Assembly (NCBI GenBank): GCA_944321905.1
Contig: CALUNI010000009.1
Span: forward strand, 1-39,662
Source: an uncultured Muribaculaceae bacterium
GTDB taxonomy: Bacteria; Bacteroidota; Bacteroidia; Bacteroidales; Muribaculaceae
Direction of reading: 5' to 3'
DNA: 39,662 nt
Position numbers and translations under genes: made by a program. Each line of letters starts with the position of its first letter. Positions within the stretch are counted from its first letter, which is position 1. The notes below the pieces were generated by a model. It made no database searches. It was not told the DNA's origin and was given only the letters and a program-made list of their open reading frames with translations. Below, piece after piece: positions 1 through 9,687 of this stretch.

Positions 1-1236
1 GACCATGTGGAAGGCTTTGCAAAGGAGTGTGCCGTGGTTACGCATTATCGCTTGAAGAACGACCCCGAAGGGCGCGGAGTGGTGGTCGATCCCGACGCTC
101 GCCTTGAAGAGGAACTGATAATTCGTCCGACATCGGAAACAATCATATGGAACACATATCGCAACTGGATTAAGTCGTATCGCGACCTTCCTATCTTGTG
201 CAACCAGTGGGCCAACGTGTTCCGTTGGGAAATGCGTACTCGCATGTTCCTGCGCACGGCCGAATTCCTGTGGCAGGAAGGGCATACCGCCCACGCCACA
301 AAGGAGGAAGCCATGGAAGAAGCGGTGAAGATGCTTAACGTGTATGCCGACTTTGCCGAGCGTTACATGGCCGTGCCTGTGATAAAAGGCGTAAAGTCGG
401 CCAACGAGCGATTTGCAGGCGCGCTTGAGACTTATACCATCGAGGCCATGATGCAAGACGGCAAGGCATTGCAGTCGGGTACTTCGCACTTCCTCGGCCA
501 GAACTTTGCTAAGGCATTCGATGTGAAGTTTATCAACAAGAACAACGAACTCGAATATGTGTGGGCTACGTCGTGGGGCGTATCGACGCGTCTTATGGGA
601 GCCTTGATTATGACCCACTCCGACGATAACGGTCTGGTGTTACCCCCGCATCTGGCTCCGATACAAGTTGTGATTGTGCCGATATACAAGAGTGCCGAGC
701 AGCTTGAAGAGATTAGTCGCAAGGTGGCTCCGTTGGTGGAGAAATTCCGCAACATGGGCATAAGCGTGAAGTATGACAACGCCGACAACAAGCGTCCGGG
801 CTTCAAGTTTGCCGATTACGAGTTGAAAGGCGTGCCCGTGCGGCTTGCCCTCGGTGCGCGCGACCTTGAAAACGGCACAATCGAAGTTATGCGCCGCGAC
901 ACGCTTGAAAAAGCCACCGAGCCTATGGACGGCATAGAGGAGCGTGTGCAGAAGCTGCTTGAAGAGATGCAGACCAGCATATACAATAAAGCGTTGGCGT
1001 TGCGGGAGTCTAAGACTACTACTGCCGACACTTATGACGAGTTTAAGGAAAAAATCGAGCAGGGCGGTTTCATCCTTGCTCATTGGGATGGAACGCCCGA
1101 GACCGAGGAGAGAATCAAGGAAGAGACGAAGGCAACCATTCGCTGCATACCTCTCGACGGAGACAAGACTCCCGGCAAGTGCATGGTAACGGGCAAGCCA
1201 TCGGCACAGCGCGTGATTTTTGCACGCAATTATTGA
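1..1236 (+). CDS. proS: Prolyl-tRNA synthetase, 3' part (5' end outside window)
   Basis: Charges tRNA-Pro with proline in the cytoplasm. The open frame runs from base 1, so the gene enters from outside the window; a GTG at 7 is internal. Visible class II signatures include RPTSE (motif 2 region) and the anticodon-binding domain in the second half (VVIVPIYKS onward). The protein ends VIFARNY: the C-terminal extension with a terminal tyrosine is typical of the short archaeal/eukaryotic-like ProRS found in Bacteroidota, which lacks the editing insertion of the E. coli type. About 411 codons are present; the family is usually near 490, so roughly 80 N-terminal residues are missing. A strong terminator follows within 90 bp, so the gene ends its transcription unit. 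Confidence 0.96.
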   Translation, partial: DHVEGFAKECAVVTHYRLKNDPEGRGVVVDPDARLEEELIIRPTSETIIWNTYRNWIKSYRDLPILCNQWANVFRWEMRTRMFLRTAEFLWQEGHTAHATKEEAMEEAVKMLNVYADFAERYMAVPVIKGVKSANERFAGALETYTIEAMMQDGKALQSGTSHFLGQNFAKAFDVKFINKNNELEYVWATSWGVSTRLMGALIMTHSDDNGLVLPPHLAPIQVVIVPIYKSAEQLEEISRKVAPLVEKFRNMGISVKYDNADNKRPGFKFADYELKGVPVRLALGARDLENGTIEVMRRDTLEKATEPMDGIEERVQKLLEEMQTSIYNKALALRESKTTTADTYDEFKEKIEQGGFILAHWDGTPETEERIKEETKATIRCIPLDGDKTPGKCMVTGKPSAQRVIFARNY

Positions 1237-1323
1237 TGGCATGTCGCGTGGCACAGGCTTTTGTGTCCCAGACTCCAACTCCATATTGTGTGAGATTCAG
1301 AAAAACGTATAATCGATATTTGT

Positions 1324-1354
1324 ACTCCCGCGGCCGGTCTGCGGGAGTTTTTTT
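1324..1354 (+). terminator. Intrinsic terminator of proS
   Basis: Perfect 8-bp stem (ACTCCCGC at 1324-1331 with GCGGGAGT at 1341-1348), 9-nt loop, then a run of seven T. It lies 88 bp after the proS stop and before the tamB promoter, so it separates the two units. Confidence 0.9.
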
Positions 1355-1410
1355 CTTGGGACAAGTCTAATGACCGATTTGGGTAAAACATAAATTTTGG
1401 AGCATTGTCA

Positions 1411-1440
1411 TTGCCCAGTGGTGAAAATTGTGTATTTTTG
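1411..1440 (+). promoter_or_regulatory. Bacteroidota-type promoter for tamB-tamL
   Basis: TTGC at 1411-1414, 18-bp spacer, TATTTTTG at 1433-1440, matching the Bacteroides -33/-7 pattern. Expected transcription start is near 1447, leaving a leader of about 25 nt before the TTG start at 1473. Confidence 0.6.
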
Positions 1441-1472
1441 ATTAGATGAAACGCGCTTAATGTATTGAAGAG

Positions 1473-4400
1473 TTGAAAATCAAACGTATAAAAAAAATAT
1501 TGCTTTGGACTGCGGCAGTATTGGCCGGATTGTTGGTTTTACTTCCGGTCTTGCTATATGTGCCGTTTGTCCAAGATGCCATAAAAGGAATTGCCATCGA
1601 GCAGGTGTCGAAAGCTACGGGTTGGCAAGTAGAAGCAGGCGTGATAAGGCTGCAATTCCCTCTTGATTTACGTGTTGATGATGTTAATGTCGTCGATGAC
1701 GGTGATACCATAATCGGCATAGGCAGTCTTGTCACGAGCGTGCAACTTAAACCTCTGTTGCGCGGCGACGTGAAAGTGGCCGGAGCCAGGCTCGAAGATG
1801 CCATTTATGGCATGACGAGTGCCGACTCGTCGATGTTGCTGAAAGCCAGAGTGCAATTGGTGGATATCAGCGGCGTGGATTACAACCTTGCCACAGGTTC
1901 GCTCGACGTGGGTGAAGCTGTGATGCGTGGCGGTGATGTAAATCTTGATTTGTTTAGCGACAAGGCTCAGCCTGCGGCTCCCGACACTGCGGCTTCGTCG
2001 CCATTTAAAATTTGCGTGCGGAATGTGAGCCTTGAAGATATCAAATACACAATGGCAATGCTGCCGACGATCGACAGCCTCGGCGTGGTGGTGGGCAAAG
2101 CCTCGCTCGACAGCGCATCAATCGACCTTGGCTTGCAGCGTATAAGTGCCGGCACGCTTGCCGTTGACAGCTTGCAAGGGGCTTATTTTACACCTCCGGC
2201 GGAATATATCGCAAGCCTTCCTCCTGCCGACAGCGTGGTTAAAGGAAATGATGCCGAGGTTTCTGTTCCATGGGAAATACGTTGCAACGCGGTAAGGATC
2301 ACGCGTTCGGGCGGAATTTATGCCGTCAGCGGGAGCTTGCCTGCCGAAGGGTTGGATATGAACTATTTGCAGGCGAATAATGTGAATATATCAATCGACA
2401 GCCTGTATAACTGTGGCACTGTTATCACGGTGCCTATAGAACGATTTACCGTAGATGAGCGTAGCGGATTAAGAGTGACGGAAGCAAGCGGCACGTTTGC
2501 AATGGACGATGAAGGAATGTCGTTGCATGGGTTCAACATTGCCACATTGTTGTCGTCTCTCAGTGCCGACGCATATGTTAGTAACGATTTCATTGCCGGA
2601 GATCGAAATGGCAAGGTCAGCCTTGACCTTGACGCAAGAATCGGGCTTGCCGAAGTGGCCAGAGCCATGCCTTCGTTGGCTCCCATGCTTTCCATGATAC
2701 CGCAATACCGCCCATTGGAGGCAAAAATCGACGTGAACGGGACCGCAGGTAATATGAGCGTCGCTACATGTGAAATTGCATTGCCCCGATATGCCACGAT
2801 ATCGGTGACTGGAGAGGTGCGTAATGTCATGTCGGCCGACGAGATGGCTTTGCGACTTGGGTTGGATGGCGATTTTGAAAATATAAATTTCGTGAAGCCG
2901 TCGATGCTTGAAGCCGGACAAGAGGATATGGTGTATTTCCCCCCGTTGCAGCTCGATGGCGATGTTGAGATGAAAGGCGAAGATATAAAGGGTGCCATGT
3001 CTCTTGCCATGCCCTCGGGTGGGGTGGCTCTTAAAGCAGATTGGGTGGGGCAGACTTATGATTACGATTTGTCGCTCCAAGCCGACTCCTTGCCACTGAA
3101 GGCACTGTTGCCGTTGAGCGACTTTGGAATATTGACGGCAACCGTCGATGCAAAAGGGCATGGCGTGGATCTCTTTGACCCTGCGACATCGCTTGAAGCA
3201 TATATGAAAGTAAGCGACTTCGAGTTTGGCAACGAGAATTACAGCGACATCAGGCTTGCCGCACGTCTCAACAATGGCAATTTTGTAACAAACTTCTTGT
3301 CGGATAACGATGTGCTTAAACTGAGGCTTGGAGCTTACGGCTCTATCGGGCAGGACGTTTACGACGTGAAAGTAAACGCGGATATAGAAAATATCGACTT
3401 GCAGCGTCTTGAAATGTCGGAGACGGTGATGCAGGGCGGTGCCAATATTTCATGTGACGGGTCGGTTGATTTTGCCCGGGGCATTTATTCCGGAAAGATG
3501 AGCGTGAAAAACCTTGGTTTGACAATGGACGAGGATTATTATTATGCCGATGCCATCGACATGGACTTTGAAAGCGACTCGTCTCACACGGCAGGGAGCA
3601 TAGTGAACGGCGACATGGCACTCTCGCTTGAGTCGCCTTGCAGTGTCGATACGCTGCTTGCCCGGTTTACCCGCAGCGGAGAAGTCGTGGCTTCGCAAAT
3701 AGAGAAAATGGTAATCGATGCCGATACGCTTCGCGACATTATGCCCGAATTTATTTGTAACTTGAATGCCGGGAAAAAGAACCTTGCAAGCCAGTTCATG
3801 GAGAGTAGCGGGATAACGTTTGACGATATGCGCTTCAATGTGGTTAAAGACAGCACATTTAGGATGACAGGCGACATCGACCGATTGACTGCGAGCGGTT
3901 TGACGATAGACACGGTGCGCATGTATGCAACGGAGCGCAACCGGCGCATAAATTACTTGTTGCACGCAGCCAACCGCGACAACCGTAACGGAACGGGCAT
4001 TGCTTCGGCCGGATTGGTGGGAATCGTTGCGGGCAATCGCGCCACGGTGCTGATGAGGCAATATGATTTCAACGACAGCATAGGCGTGCGCTTCGGCATA
4101 GATGCCACGATGGACACGGCAAACGTTTTGCTAAAACTCATACCCGAGGATCCTATCATAGGCTACAAGAGGTGGTATGTCAACAAGGATAACAGCCTTT
4201 CATATAATTATCGTACCAAGCACTTCGATGCCAACATGAGGCTGCAATGTGATTCTAGCGTGGTGTCGCTAACCACCCGGCACTCCGAGGCCGACGACAG
4301 TGCCAACGTGCAAGAAGACATCTTGCTGGATGTATCGAAAGTGCAGATTAGCGACTGGCTCACGTTTTCTCCGTTTGCACCGCCTATAAAAGGAGTACTC

Positions 4401-6293
4401 GGCATGTCGTTGAAAGTGAAGTATAATGGCGACAAATTGTGGGGCGACGGCGTGCTTAATCTGAACGATTTCTATTTTGCAAAGAAGCGTGTGGGCGATT
4501 TTGCGATAAATTCCCTTATCGACCTTGATCCACAGACCGGTGGAACCAACATTTCTGCCGCGCTCGAAGTAGATGGCAGGCAGGCTCTCATCGCTTATGG
4601 AGCGGTTAACGACACATCCACTGTCAACCTTTATGACATATGGATTGAACTTGACAGGTTCCCGTTGTCGATAGCCAATCCTTTCTTGCCGCCAAACGTG
4701 CTTAGCACCGGCGGCTATGTCAACGGCATGATGGCGGTATCGGGGTCGTCGGAGCAGCCCTTGCTTAACGGCTATCTGCAATGTGACTCGACTTATGTGT
4801 CGGTGCCAGTTTTCAGCACGAATATCAACTTGCCCGATACCCATATACCTGTCGATTCGGGTGTGATAAAGTTTAAGGATTACTCGGTGAAGATGCTTAA
4901 CAATAATCCGCTTGTGGTGAATGGCACGGTTGACATATCAGACCTTGCCGATGCGGCTATCGACCTCTCCATAAAGGGGCAGAACGTGCAGTTTGTAAAT
5001 AGCAACCAGACTAAAAAGGCCGAGCTCTTCGGTCGTGGATATGCCAATCTCGATGCTTCTATGCATGGAACCATGAGCGACCTGGATTTAAACGCCACGG
5101 TATCGGTATTGTCGGGAACAAACATAACTTATGTGATGCCTACCGACGTGAATACGCTCACGCAACAGAAGAGCAGCGACGGCCTTGTGTCGTTTGTGCA
5201 ATTCAGCGACTCGGCAACTTATGTGAAAATGGATTCACTGCAGGCTCCGGCGGCAAGCAATATGAACCTTACTGCAAGGCTCAACATAATGCAGGGAGCG
5301 AAGGTAAACGTGTATTTGTCGAATAACGGCTCTGACAGAGCTGAAATAGAAGGCAGCGGAAACCTTACTTTTGCTCTGAACAAACTGGGCGACATGACGC
5401 TGACCGGACGATACACAATCAATAACGGTTTTGTCCGTTATAATCCTCCTCTTATTTCGCAAGTGCTGTTTAATTTCAAGGAGGGTAGTTTTGTACAATT
5501 CAACGGGGAAATAATGAATCCTGTCCTAAACCTTACTGCAGTACAGACCACAAGGGCCAACGTCACGCAGGAGGGACAGAACTCTCGGCTTGTCGATTTC
5601 ATGATTTCGTTGTCGGCAACCAATACTCTAAGCGACATGGACGTGAAATTCGATCTTTCGACCACCGGCGATTTGACGATACAGAATGAATTGCAGTCGA
5701 TGTCGGAGACGCAGCGCAGCGCACAAGCCATGAACCTGCTGTTATATGGCACTTATACCGGCCCGGGAACATCGACAGTGAGCGGAAACTTCGGTAGCAG
5801 TCAGTTGTATTCGTTCCTTCAGTCTAAGCTTAATTCATGGGCGGCAAACAATATTAAAGGTATAGACTTGTCGTTTGGCATCGACCAGTATGACCAGACT
5901 GTGGATGGCGTAACATCGTCAACCATGAGATACAGCTATCAAGTGTCGAAGTCGTTGTTTAACGACCGGTTCAAGATAGTAGTCGGAGGAAATTACAGTC
6001 CCGACATGACGGGAGAAGACGAGATTGCCCAGAGCCTGTTTAACGATGTCTCGCTTGAGTATTCTCTTACACCGAGCGGCAGCATGTATGTCAGGCTGTT
6101 CAACAAGTCGGGATATGAAAGCATACTTGAAGGCGAGGTGACGCAGACGGGTGTGGGTTTCGTGATAAGCCGCAAGTTGCCAAAGTTGAAGTATCTGTTT
6201 AACTTCGGGCGCAGGCGCGACGATGAAAAAGACGGCACTGAGGGAAAAGAAGTTAACGACACTATTCAAGCTACAAAGGAGGAACGGGAATGA
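1473..6293 (+). CDS. tamB: TamB-like inner-membrane-anchored translocation/assembly protein (DUF490)
   Basis: Very large AsmA/TamB-family protein (1606 aa). Family members span the periplasm as a long beta-structured groove and act with an Omp85 partner in outer-membrane protein or lipid supply. Residues about 8-30 form one N-terminal membrane anchor. The body is long and beta-rich with repeated short polar/hydrophobic strands. The last ~450 residues match the conserved DUF490 region (NLTARLNIMQGAKVNVYL, LLYGTYTGPG). The start is TTG at 1473: an in-frame TAA sits at 1458 and the only other upstream option is ATT at 1464, while GAAGAG directly precedes the TTG. The stop overlaps the next gene by 4 bp (ATGA), implying translational coupling with the TamL-like partner. 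The family call is firm; the exact cargo in this phylum is not known from sequence. Confidence 0.9.
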   Translation: MKIKRIKKILLWTAAVLAGLLVLLPVLLYVPFVQDAIKGIAIEQVSKATGWQVEAGVIRLQFPLDLRVDDVNVVDDGDTIIGIGSLVTSVQLKPLLRGDVKVAGARLEDAIYGMTSADSSMLLKARVQLVDISGVDYNLATGSLDVGEAVMRGGDVNLDLFSDKAQPAAPDTAASSPFKICVRNVSLEDIKYTMAMLPTIDSLGVVVGKASLDSASIDLGLQRISAGTLAVDSLQGAYFTPPAEYIASLPPADSVVKGNDAEVSVPWEIRCNAVRITRSGGIYAVSGSLPAEGLDMNYLQANNVNISIDSLYNCGTVITVPIERFTVDERSGLRVTEASGTFAMDDEGMSLHGFNIATLLSSLSADAYVSNDFIAGDRNGKVSLDLDARIGLAEVARAMPSLAPMLSMIPQYRPLEAKIDVNGTAGNMSVATCEIALPRYATISVTGEVRNVMSADEMALRLGLDGDFENINFVKPSMLEAGQEDMVYFPPLQLDGDVEMKGEDIKGAMSLAMPSGGVALKADWVGQTYDYDLSLQADSLPLKALLPLSDFGILTATVDAKGHGVDLFDPATSLEAYMKVSDFEFGNENYSDIRLAARLNNGNFVTNFLSDNDVLKLRLGAYGSIGQDVYDVKVNADIENIDLQRLEMSETVMQGGANISCDGSVDFARGIYSGKMSVKNLGLTMDEDYYYADAIDMDFESDSSHTAGSIVNGDMALSLESPCSVDTLLARFTRSGEVVASQIEKMVIDADTLRDIMPEFICNLNAGKKNLASQFMESSGITFDDMRFNVVKDSTFRMTGDIDRLTASGLTIDTVRMYATERNRRINYLLHAANRDNRNGTGIASAGLVGIVAGNRATVLMRQYDFNDSIGVRFGIDATMDTANVLLKLIPEDPIIGYKRWYVNKDNSLSYNYRTKHFDANMRLQCDSSVVSLTTRHSEADDSANVQEDILLDVSKVQISDWLTFSPFAPPIKGVLGMSLKVKYNGDKLWGDGVLNLNDFYFAKKRVGDFAINSLIDLDPQTGGTNISAALEVDGRQALIAYGAVNDTSTVNLYDIWIELDRFPLSIANPFLPPNVLSTGGYVNGMMAVSGSSEQPLLNGYLQCDSTYVSVPVFSTNINLPDTHIPVDSGVIKFKDYSVKMLNNNPLVVNGTVDISDLADAAIDLSIKGQNVQFVNSNQTKKAELFGRGYANLDASMHGTMSDLDLNATVSVLSGTNITYVMPTDVNTLTQQKSSDGLVSFVQFSDSATYVKMDSLQAPAASNMNLTARLNIMQGAKVNVYLSNNGSDRAEIEGSGNLTFALNKLGDMTLTGRYTINNGFVRYNPPLISQVLFNFKEGSFVQFNGEIMNPVLNLTAVQTTRANVTQEGQNSRLVDFMISLSATNTLSDMDVKFDLSTTGDLTIQNELQSMSETQRSAQAMNLLLYGTYTGPGTSTVSGNFGSSQLYSFLQSKLNSWAANNIKGIDLSFGIDQYDQTVDGVTSSTMRYSYQVSKSLFNDRFKIVVGGNYSPDMTGEDEIAQSLFNDVSLEYSLTPSGSMYVRLFNKSGYESILEGEVTQTGVGFVISRKLPKLKYLFNFGRRRDDEKDGTEGKEVNDTIQATKEERE

Positions 6294-8599
6294 AGCACTA
6301 CATATCGAATATATTTTTTATCATCACCGTTGCCACAATGTCGCTGTTTGTGATGTCGGGGTGTTCCACCACAAGCCGCCTTGCCGATGACGAAGTGCTT
6401 TATACCGGAGTCAATCACTTGACTTATAATGTACCCGAGGGGCAGGAGATTGACGGAGGAGTCAAAGACCAGGTGTTTGAAACCATCAATGTTAAGCCAA
6501 ACAACAGCCTGCACTCGCCTTATATCCGCTATCCGTTTCCCTTGGGGTTGTGGGTTTACAATCATTGGGACAATACCGCAACCAAGGGGTTCAAGCACTG
6601 GATTTATGAAAAATTGGTTGCAGAGCCTGTGTTGATAACCGATGTTCGCCCTGAATTGAGGGTCGAAATGATAAATACCACCCTTGAAAACAACGGTTAT
6701 TTTGGCTCGAAGGCAACTTACGAACTTGAATTTGACAAGCACAATCCTAAGAAAGCCCGCATTAATTATACTATAAATGTCACTCCGCCTCGCCCGATAG
6801 GCCGTGTAATGCTCACCGGGGGAGATTCGCCGGTAGAGCAGTTTATCGATTCTCTTGCCCGGCGCAGCCGGTACTTGCAGCCCGGAAGCCGCTATTGCAC
6901 CGACTCGCTCGACGTGTTGCGGCTCGATATCACCAATAGGATTCGCAACCGGGGGTATTACTTTTTCCGCCCCGAATATATCGAATATCTGGCAGACAGT
7001 GTGATGGTACCCGACAGCGTGGTGCTGAAAATGAAGCTTGTTGACAATATGCCACAGGCGGCCAAGGTGAAGTATTACATAGGCAATGTCGAGACGGTGG
7101 TAAAGGATTTTCACGGGCAGGGTACGCCCGACACGATTGAAACGCGCATGGGGCGGGTGATAAAGTATATGCCTGTAAAATTGAAAGATGAACTTATACC
7201 GTCGTGCCTTACGTTGAGACGAGGCCGTGTATTCTCGGTGCGGACAATAGAGCGGACGCAAGACAACTTGTCGCGCATGGGCATATTCAGCAGCGTGACA
7301 ATCAATACCACGCCACTCGATTCGATAAAGTGTGATTCGATCGACGTGAACATAGAGTGCATCCTCGACATGCCGCTTGAGGCTAAATTTGAGGTGCAGG
7401 CGGCATCTAAGTCAAACAGTTACATAGGTCCGGCTGCGGTGTTCGGGTTGACACATAAGAATGTGTTTGGCGGCGGAGAACTGCTTACGAGCCAGATTAA
7501 CGGCTCGTATGAGTGGATGACGGGCAGTGGCGGCAACAATCGTCTTAACAGCTATGAGGTTGGCCTTGATTTCACGCTTGCCGTTCCGCGCCTGCTTGCT
7601 CCGCGGTTTATCGACCGCAGTCGCCGTTATATCAATTGGACCAACTTTAATCTTTCGGCCGACTTGCTTAACAGGCCAAGTTTCTTTAAAATGGTGCAAT
7701 TGTCAACCGGATTCACGTGGGAGTGGCATTCCAACAGGTATTCGTCAAGTTCGTTCACGCCGTTTAAGCTGTCTTATACCAAGTTGCTTAGCCACACGCT
7801 TGAGTTTGATTCCATAATATCGCAAAACCGAGCCGTTAAAAACAGCTTCAGCAACCAGTTCATCCCGATGATGAGCTACACTTACACGCTCGACAGGGCA
7901 ATCGACCGCAGGAACAGCATCAATTTCACATTCACCTTGTCGGAAGCCGGAAATATATTCTCGGGAATTTGGAGCCTTGCCGGGCAGCATGGGGGAGCCG
8001 GTACGAAAGAGCTGTTTGGTACGCCGTTTTCACAGTTTGTCAAGGCACAGGCGCAATTGATATATACGCGAAAGGTTATGTCGGGACACTCTATCGTGAC
8101 GCGTGCGTTTATAGGTGCCGAGCATGCCTATGGCAACTCTTTCGAGGTGCCTTATGCCGAACAATTTTACATAGGTGGAGCCAACTCGGTACGGGCATTT
8201 GCCGTGCGTTCGATAGGCCCCGGCAGCTATCATTCGGATGGCAGTGCCAACGGGTATTATGACCAGACCGGTACGTTCAAGCTTGAATTGAATGCCGAAT
8301 ACAGGTTCCCGATATTGGGATTCTTGCATGGGGCCGTTTTCCTTGACATGGGCAATGTGTGGCTGTTGCAGGAAGACGAGTTGCGTCCGGGAGCAAAACT
8401 GACCGCATCCAATTTCTTGAAAGACATAGCCGTCGGCACCGGTGTCGGCCTGCGTTTCGACATGGATGTCCTTGTGGTTCGCGCCGACTTGGGCATAGGC
8501 ATTCATGCGCCATACGAGACAGGACGTAGCGGATACTACAACATGACATCGTTTAAAGACAGCCTTGCGTTCCATCTTGCCATAGGCTACCCATTCTAA
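6290..8599 (+). CDS. tamL: TamL-like Omp85 outer-membrane lipoprotein (BamA/TamA superfamily)
   Basis: Beta-barrel assembly factor of the Omp85 superfamily, expected in the outer membrane. Residues 1-24 are a lipoprotein signal ending MSG-C25, so the N terminus should be lipidated. This marks the Bacteroidota TamA variant called TamL. POTRA-like repeats occupy roughly residues 30-370 (for example NNGYFGSKATYELEF and LSRMGIFSSVTI). The bacterial surface antigen barrel follows, including the conserved FYIGGANSVRAF segment. The chain ends in FHLAIGYPF with terminal Phe, as expected for a BAM-targeted barrel. AAGGAGG at 6276-6282 is a clear ribosome site for the ATG at 6290, which overlaps the tamB stop. 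It converges with prmC, 7 bp apart and without an obvious terminator. It could also be called a generic BamA/OMP85 protein. Confidence 0.9.
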   Translation: MKHYISNIFFIITVATMSLFVMSGCSTTSRLADDEVLYTGVNHLTYNVPEGQEIDGGVKDQVFETINVKPNNSLHSPYIRYPFPLGLWVYNHWDNTATKGFKHWIYEKLVAEPVLITDVRPELRVEMINTTLENNGYFGSKATYELEFDKHNPKKARINYTINVTPPRPIGRVMLTGGDSPVEQFIDSLARRSRYLQPGSRYCTDSLDVLRLDITNRIRNRGYYFFRPEYIEYLADSVMVPDSVVLKMKLVDNMPQAAKVKYYIGNVETVVKDFHGQGTPDTIETRMGRVIKYMPVKLKDELIPSCLTLRRGRVFSVRTIERTQDNLSRMGIFSSVTINTTPLDSIKCDSIDVNIECILDMPLEAKFEVQAASKSNSYIGPAAVFGLTHKNVFGGGELLTSQINGSYEWMTGSGGNNRLNSYEVGLDFTLAVPRLLAPRFIDRSRRYINWTNFNLSADLLNRPSFFKMVQLSTGFTWEWHSNRYSSSSFTPFKLSYTKLLSHTLEFDSIISQNRAVKNSFSNQFIPMMSYTYTLDRAIDRRNSINFTFTLSEAGNIFSGIWSLAGQHGGAGTKELFGTPFSQFVKAQAQLIYTRKVMSGHSIVTRAFIGAEHAYGNSFEVPYAEQFYIGGANSVRAFAVRSIGPGSYHSDGSANGYYDQTGTFKLELNAEYRFPILGFLHGAVFLDMGNVWLLQEDELRPGAKLTASNFLKDIAVGTGVGLRFDMDVLVVRADLGIGIHAPYETGRSGYYNMTSFKDSLAFHLAIGYPF

Positions 8600-8606
8600 G
8601 CAGTTT

Positions 8607-9458
8607 CTATGAATTGAGTGAGGCTGAGACGAAGCGTGGCATTGCGCGGTAGTCGAGGTGTGATTGTACGTTGGCAAAGCCGAGGCTCGTCAGCAGACGG
8701 CATGTCTCGGCCGGGAAGCGGCTGTTGATTTCAAAGTATAGCTTTCCGCCAGGTTTCAGTGCGTCAAGGGCATATTGTGCTATGGCCTTGTAGAATACCA
8801 GAGGGTTGTCGTCGGGGACGAAAAGTGCGCTGTGGGGTTCAAAATCGAGGACGTTGTTATCCATAGATGCCTGCTCGCTATCGGCTATATACGGCGGATT
8901 GCTTACGATTATGTCGTAGCATGGCTTTGACGGTTTGTGCATGGATAGTATGTCGGCTTTAAGGAAGTCAACCCGGGCTTTGAGCCGCTTGGCATTTTCC
9001 TTGGCAACCGATAGAGCTTCGGTGCTTATGTCGATGGCCGTGACATGGGCAAACCGTAATGTAAGAGCGAGCGATATGGCTATGCAACCCGAGCCGGTGC
9101 CTATGTCTAATACTTGCAAGTCGTCGGAATGATTCTCGTCGGCAATCATGTCGATAAGCCCGGCGGTCTCCGGCCTGGGAATAAGTGTCGCCGGCGTAAC
9201 GATGAAGTGCCGTCCGTAAAAGTATGCATCGCCAAGGATGTATTGTATCGGTTCGTGACGCAACAGACGGTCGGCAATGGATGAGAATTTCTCTGCTACA
9301 AACGTTGGCATCTCATCGTTGTCGTGCATGATTGCATCTACCGTGGTGTAGCCAAGGATATTTTCGAGTACGGCCATTTCAATGCCTTTGATTTCTCCGG
9401 GGGAATATGCGGTGTCAAGCCGTTGCTTGAAGTCGCTCAAAATCTTTTTAAGTGTCAT
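8607..9458 (-). CDS. prmC: Peptide chain release factor N5-glutamine methyltransferase
   Basis: Methylates the glutamine of the GGQ motif in release factors RF1/RF2 using S-adenosylmethionine. The signature NPPY is at residues 187-190 (IIVSNPPYIAD). The SAM-binding glycine motif VLDIGTGSGCIAISL lies upstream, and an N-terminal helical domain fills the first ~80 residues. At 283 aa it has the normal length of the PrmC/HemK family. The start is ATG at 9458. No neighbour shares its strand closely: the next minus-strand gene upstream ends 230 bp away beyond a strong hairpin, so prmC probably has its own promoter, though no good consensus was found for it. Confidence 0.95.
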   Translation of the reverse strand: MTLKKILSDFKQRLDTAYSPGEIKGIEMAVLENILGYTTVDAIMHDNDEMPTFVAEKFSSIADRLLRHEPIQYILGDAYFYGRHFIVTPATLIPRPETAGLIDMIADENHSDDLQVLDIGTGSGCIAISLALTLRFAHVTAIDISTEALSVAKENAKRLKARVDFLKADILSMHKPSKPCYDIIVSNPPYIADSEQASMDNNVLDFEPHSALFVPDDNPLVFYKAIAQYALDALKPGGKLYFEINSRFPAETCRLLTSLGFANVQSHLDYRAMPRFVSASLNS

Positions 9459-9560
9459 TGTAATTATGTCTGTGTTACAAAATAAAGAAAAATATCGACT
9501 TGCGTTGTTGTATAGTGAAAAAAATTGTGGGATTGTGGATAATAAGCACTTCCAAAAACA

Positions 9561-9568
9561 TATATTTG
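9561..9568 (+). promoter_or_regulatory. Isolated -7 element (TATATTTG), role unclear
   Basis: TATATTTG at 9561-9568 matches the Bacteroides -7 box on the plus strand, but no TTTG-like -33 element stands at the right distance. No plus-strand gene follows; a transcript would run into the 9616-9664 hairpin and antisense to DUF169. Confidence 0.25.
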
Positions 9569-9615
9569 CGGTATAATGACCGTTTTGGGTTAAATTTAGA
9601 GAACCGAAATAGGAA

Positions 9616-9664
9616 AAGGCAGCGCAGGCAATCGTGAATCGTTTCCGATTGCCTGCGCTGCCTT
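9616..9664 (-). terminator. Strong hairpin terminator of the DUF169 gene
   Basis: Perfect 19-bp inverted repeat (9616-9634 with 9646-9664) around an 11-nt loop. Read on the minus strand it lies 24 bp past the DUF169 stop and is followed by TTTTCCTATTT, giving a moderate U-tract. Confidence 0.75.
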
Positions 9665-9687
9665 AACGTTGCCACACGAAGTATGGT

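Noticed and set aside
2363..3161. Minus-strand ORFs of 200+ codons opposite tamB
   Set aside because: Shadow frames of a long, codon-biased gene; no domain and no promoter.
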